NCBI RefSeq assembly: GCF_014489845.1
Contig: NZ_JABURY010000010.1
Span: 1 to 64,000, forward strand
Source of the DNA: Frischella japonica
GTDB taxonomy: Bacteria; Pseudomonadota; Gammaproteobacteria; Enterobacterales; Orbaceae
DNA: 64,000 nucleotides
Reading direction: 5' to 3'
A program made the position numbers and the translations under genes. Position 1 is the first letter of the stretch. Each line of letters starts with the position of its first letter. The notes under the pieces were generated by a model, which saw only the letters and a list, made by a program, of their open reading frames with translations, was not told the origin of the DNA and searched no databases. Shown piece after piece: positions 61,768 through 64,000 of this stretch.

Positions 61768-62261
61768 AGTAACAATAGGTCAACAAATTGATCCTAATTT
61801 GGTTAGTCATTTTTTTAAATTATATAACTCAAGCGAAACATATTTTTGTCGCTGGTGCGAGTCGTTCAGGGTTAATGATTAATGCTTTTGCTAATCGTTT
61901 ATTACATTTAGGTTATTCCGTAAGTATCGTTGGTGAAATTAATTCCCCCTATTCCCACCAGCCAATTTGTTGATTATTAATTCAGGATCAGGGGCAACGC
62001 TACGTTAATTGAACAGGCGAAACTCGTAAAGCAAATAAGGTTAATATTTCCTTAATTACCAGCAATATGGCATTGAGTCTAGCAAAACTTGCTGATTGTG
62101 TGATAACAATACCGTGTGAAATGCGAACAAGTAAACAACCCATGGGTTCATTATTTGAACAATCTAGCTTACTTTTAACGGATTGTCTGGTATTGTGTTT
62201 AATGGCTCAGCAAGCAGAAACCAGCCAGTCAATGACGGTCAGACATGCTGACCTTGAATAA
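61768..62261 (+). pseudogene. hxlB: 6-phospho-3-hexuloisomerase (SIS domain), multiply frameshifted
   Basis: Pieces of one HxlB/PHI-type isomerase lie in three frames. GQQIDPNLVSHFFKLYN is near 61776-61828. HIFVAGASRSGLMINAFANRLLHLGYSVSIVGEI follows to about 61940, then LLIINSGSGATLR with a stop at 62008. The last piece is SLAKLADCVITIP ... QPMGSLFEQSSLLLTDCLVLCLM ... MTVRHADLE to 62261. HxlB links hexulose-6-phosphate to fructose-6-phosphate. At least two frameshifts and one in-frame stop make it non-functional. No hxlA partner is present. Confidence 0.82.
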
Positions 62262-62432
62262 GTTGGATATTAAAACGATGAGTTGTTATTCAGCTTAATA
62301 GTTGTTTAAATGTATTTAATAAGCTTACAAAAATCGGATATGTTGTATTAACTATAATTAGATTAAGTTACTTTATTTCATAACAATAAAAAAATCATTA
62401 TAATAGCGAGTTTTGGAGCATTAATCATTGAG

Positions 62433-63416
62433 ATGAATATGAATCGAAGTAACATTAAGTCATTTAAATCACAACTACATCCTCGTAATCGACATCGCAA
62501 TGGTTATGATTTTCAAACTTTGATGGCGATATTACCAGAATTTTCTCAATATGTATCTCATAATCAATATGGTAACTTATCAATAGATTTTTCTGATCCG
62601 AATGCGGTGAAATTGCTTAATAAAGCATTATTGTTACAATTTTATCGCATCAATTATTGGGATATCCCGAAAGACTATTTATGTCCACCCATCCCAGGTC
62701 GGGCTGACTATATTCACTATTTAGCTGATTTATTGGCACAAGACAATCAAGGTAAAATACCAAAAGGGCGAGGGATTCGCGTGTTAGATATTGGTATAGG
62801 AGCGAATGTGATTTACCCCATTATTGGACATGCTGAATATGGTTGGTCTTTTATCGGAAGTGATATTAATCAAACAGTTATTAAACTTGCTAAACAGATT
62901 GCTCACGCAAATGAAAATTTGTCATCAGCATTAGAGTGTCGTTGGCAAAAAGATAATCAGCATATTTTTAAAAATGTGATAAACCTTCATGAACGATTTG
63001 CTTTAACACTATGCAATCCACCTTTTCATGCTTCCTTAAGTGAAGCACAAGCCGCAACACAACGTAAGTTATTCAATTTGGGAAAATCATTTGATCCTGC
63101 CAAACAACCTATGCAGAATTTTGGAGGGCAAAATAGTGAATTATGGTGTAAAGGGGGAGAAGTAGCTTTTATTGGTAAAATGATTCAAGAGAGTACATTA
63201 TACAAACAGCATTGCTTATGGTTCAGCTCGTTGATTTCAAAAAAGGATTCGTTAGCGATCATTAAACGTAAATTGAAACAAATTAATGCGCAAGATGTTA
63301 TTACTGTTCCGATGGCGCAAGGGCAGAAAATTAGTCGCTTTATAGCCTGGAGTTTTTATACTTCACAACAACGACAACAATTATTAGGTCAATGGCAGCA
63401 CACATCGCATGAGTAA
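62433..63416 (+). CDS. rlmF: 23S rRNA (adenine1618-N6)-methyltransferase
   Basis: This 327-aa SAM-dependent enzyme matches E. coli RlmF (YbiN, 308 aa). It has LHPRNRHRNGYDFQTLM at the start, the SAM-binding LDIGIGANVIYPIIG, the N6-adenine methylase motif CNPPFHAS, and NFGGQNSELWCKGGEVAFI. It modifies A1618 of 23S rRNA before 50S assembly. The start at 62433 could instead be ATG 62439. Convergent with mutS. Confidence 0.95.
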   Translation: MNMNRSNIKSFKSQLHPRNRHRNGYDFQTLMAILPEFSQYVSHNQYGNLSIDFSDPNAVKLLNKALLLQFYRINYWDIPKDYLCPPIPGRADYIHYLADLLAQDNQGKIPKGRGIRVLDIGIGANVIYPIIGHAEYGWSFIGSDINQTVIKLAKQIAHANENLSSALECRWQKDNQHIFKNVINLHERFALTLCNPPFHASLSEAQAATQRKLFNLGKSFDPAKQPMQNFGGQNSELWCKGGEVAFIGKMIQESTLYKQHCLWFSSLISKKDSLAIIKRKLKQINAQDVITVPMAQGQKISRFIAWSFYTSQQRQQLLGQWQHTSHE

Positions 63417-63422
63417 TAAATC

Positions 63423-63453
63423 AAAGGATAGCAATTCTAATTTGATATCCTTT
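63423..63453. terminator. Hairpin between rlmF and mutS
   Basis: AAAGGATA (63423-63430) / TATCCTTT (63446-63453) with a 15-base loop, followed by one more T and A's. A plausible shared terminator for the convergent pair. Confidence 0.55.
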
Positions 63454-63474
63454 TAAAAGATCATACGTAGCTTA

Positions 63475-64000
63475 CTACAACATCCCTTTGAGGCGATATA
63501 AAATATTCAATGCTTCTTTGGGCGTTAAACTATCAGGATTAATATCATGTAAAGCTTGTTCAACTTCTGATGGTTCATGTTCAGTAATTAGGGTTAATTG
63601 CGAACTATCGACATGACTACATGAGGTTTGTAGTGAGAGTGATTCTAACTCTTTTAATTTCTGTTTTGCTCGTTTTAATATCGTATTGGGTACTCCGGCC
63701 AAGCCTGCAACTGCGATACCATAACTTTTATTTGCTGCACCTTCCCGCACGGTGTGTCGAAACGCAATGGTATTGTCATGTTCAATGGCATCGAAATGAA
63801 TATTATAGATGCCATTGATATGATTGGGTAGTTGGGTTAATTCAAAGTAATGGGTCGCAAATAGGGTCATCGCCTTAATGTGATTAGCTAGATTTTCAGC
63901 ACATGCCCAAGCTAATGAAAGCCCATCATAGGTTGATGTGCCTCGACCGATTTCATCCATGAGTACCAAGCTTTGTTCAGTTGCGTTATGCATAATGTTG
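63475..64000 (-). CDS. mutS: DNA mismatch repair protein MutS, C-terminal part
   Basis: The gene runs off the right edge of the window; about 175 C-terminal codons are visible. They contain the ABC-ATPase Walker B and signature region ([22 protein letters not shown]), the switch histidine in [12 protein letters not shown], the helix-turn-helix dimer interface ([15 protein letters not shown]), and the C-terminal tetramer-forming tail ending in [10 protein letters not shown]. MutS binds mismatches and recruits MutL. Confidence 0.97.
   Translation of the reverse strand, partial: NIMHNATEQSLVLMDEIGRGTSTYDGLSLAWACAENLANHIKAMTLFATHYFELTQLPNHINGIYNIHFDAIEHDNTIAFRHTVREGAANKSYGIAVAGLAGVPNTILKRAKQKLKELESLSLQTSCSHVDSSQLTLITEHEPSEVEQALHDINPDSLTPKEALNILYRLKGML

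Overview
This window is AT-rich (roughly one third G+C by eye) chromosomal DNA from a gammaproteobacterium. ZipA, ZapC, BamC, Rep, TmcA, RlhA, RlmF, YggL, YcbX, CptA/YgfX and the dapA-bamC-purC and zapC/ycbX gene orders are all enterobacterial-type. The low G+C, long AT-rich spacers, a bacterial pyruvate carboxylase and the loss of some standard neighbours (sdhE beside cptA, rpoS after nlpD) suggest a host-adapted gut lineage such as Orbaceae (Gilliamella, Frischella, Orbus). That placement is inference and was not tested against a database. No rRNA, tRNA, CRISPR array, prophage or intact insertion sequence was recognised.

Layout. 1-2292: a hypothetical gene cut by the left edge and a compact endonuclease V-like gene. 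2293-3186: a long spacer with a gene fragment and a terminator. 3187-12170: the accessory metabolic island, with fructose-6-phosphate aldolase (fsa), a lactose/chitobiose-family PTS (IIA-IIB-IIC), a YciT-like DeoR regulator, the YbiY activase and YbiW glycyl radical enzyme, and a second YciT-like regulator. 12382-21291: arsC-like yfgD, rlhA, htpG, gapA and rep. 21436-25916: an AcrAB-type RND pump. 26336-30155: zipA, ligA, luxS and a tautomerase. 30242-36482: yggL, rhlE, an L-lactate-type dehydrogenase and pntAB, all on the minus strand. 36917-43691: ybgI, dapA-bamC-purC, yeaL and tmcA-cysZ. 43998-46350: mmuP-mmuM for S-methylmethionine salvage. 46561-51145: a metallophosphatase and pyruvate carboxylase. 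51569-57784: zapC, ycbX, an autotransporter, ygfZ and cptA. 57883-60959: rsmI, nlpD and gpmA. 61060-62261: a decayed DeoR regulator plus hxlB locus. 62433-64000: rlmF and the 3' end of mutS.

The main system is the 3187-12170 island. The glycyl radical enzyme is collinear with E. coli YbiW (810 aa, C-x-E site, C-terminal glycyl-radical motif), and its activase and an FSA aldolase are present. In E. coli, YbiW and FsaA have been reported to act in 'anhydroglycolysis': 1,5-anhydroglucitol-6-phosphate is opened to 1-deoxyfructose-6-phosphate, which is cleaved to glyceraldehyde-3-phosphate and hydroxyacetone. Here the same enzymes sit with a dedicated three-gene PTS and two paralogous regulators. 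The three promoters (fsa, PTS, ybiYW) each carry a CRP site and a TTTCGAA-centred near-palindrome. This looks like a self-contained, catabolite-controlled regulon for importing and fermenting an anhydrohexitol or a related sugar. The transporter-substrate link and the operator are predictions from this sequence.

Other points of interest are reductive evolution (BamC without its C-terminal domain, cptA without sdhE, nlpD without rpoS, the wrecked DeoR/hxlB pair) and a carbon-flux set (pyruvate carboxylase, L-lactate-type dehydrogenase, GapA, GpmA, PntAB) that suits a fermentative lifestyle.
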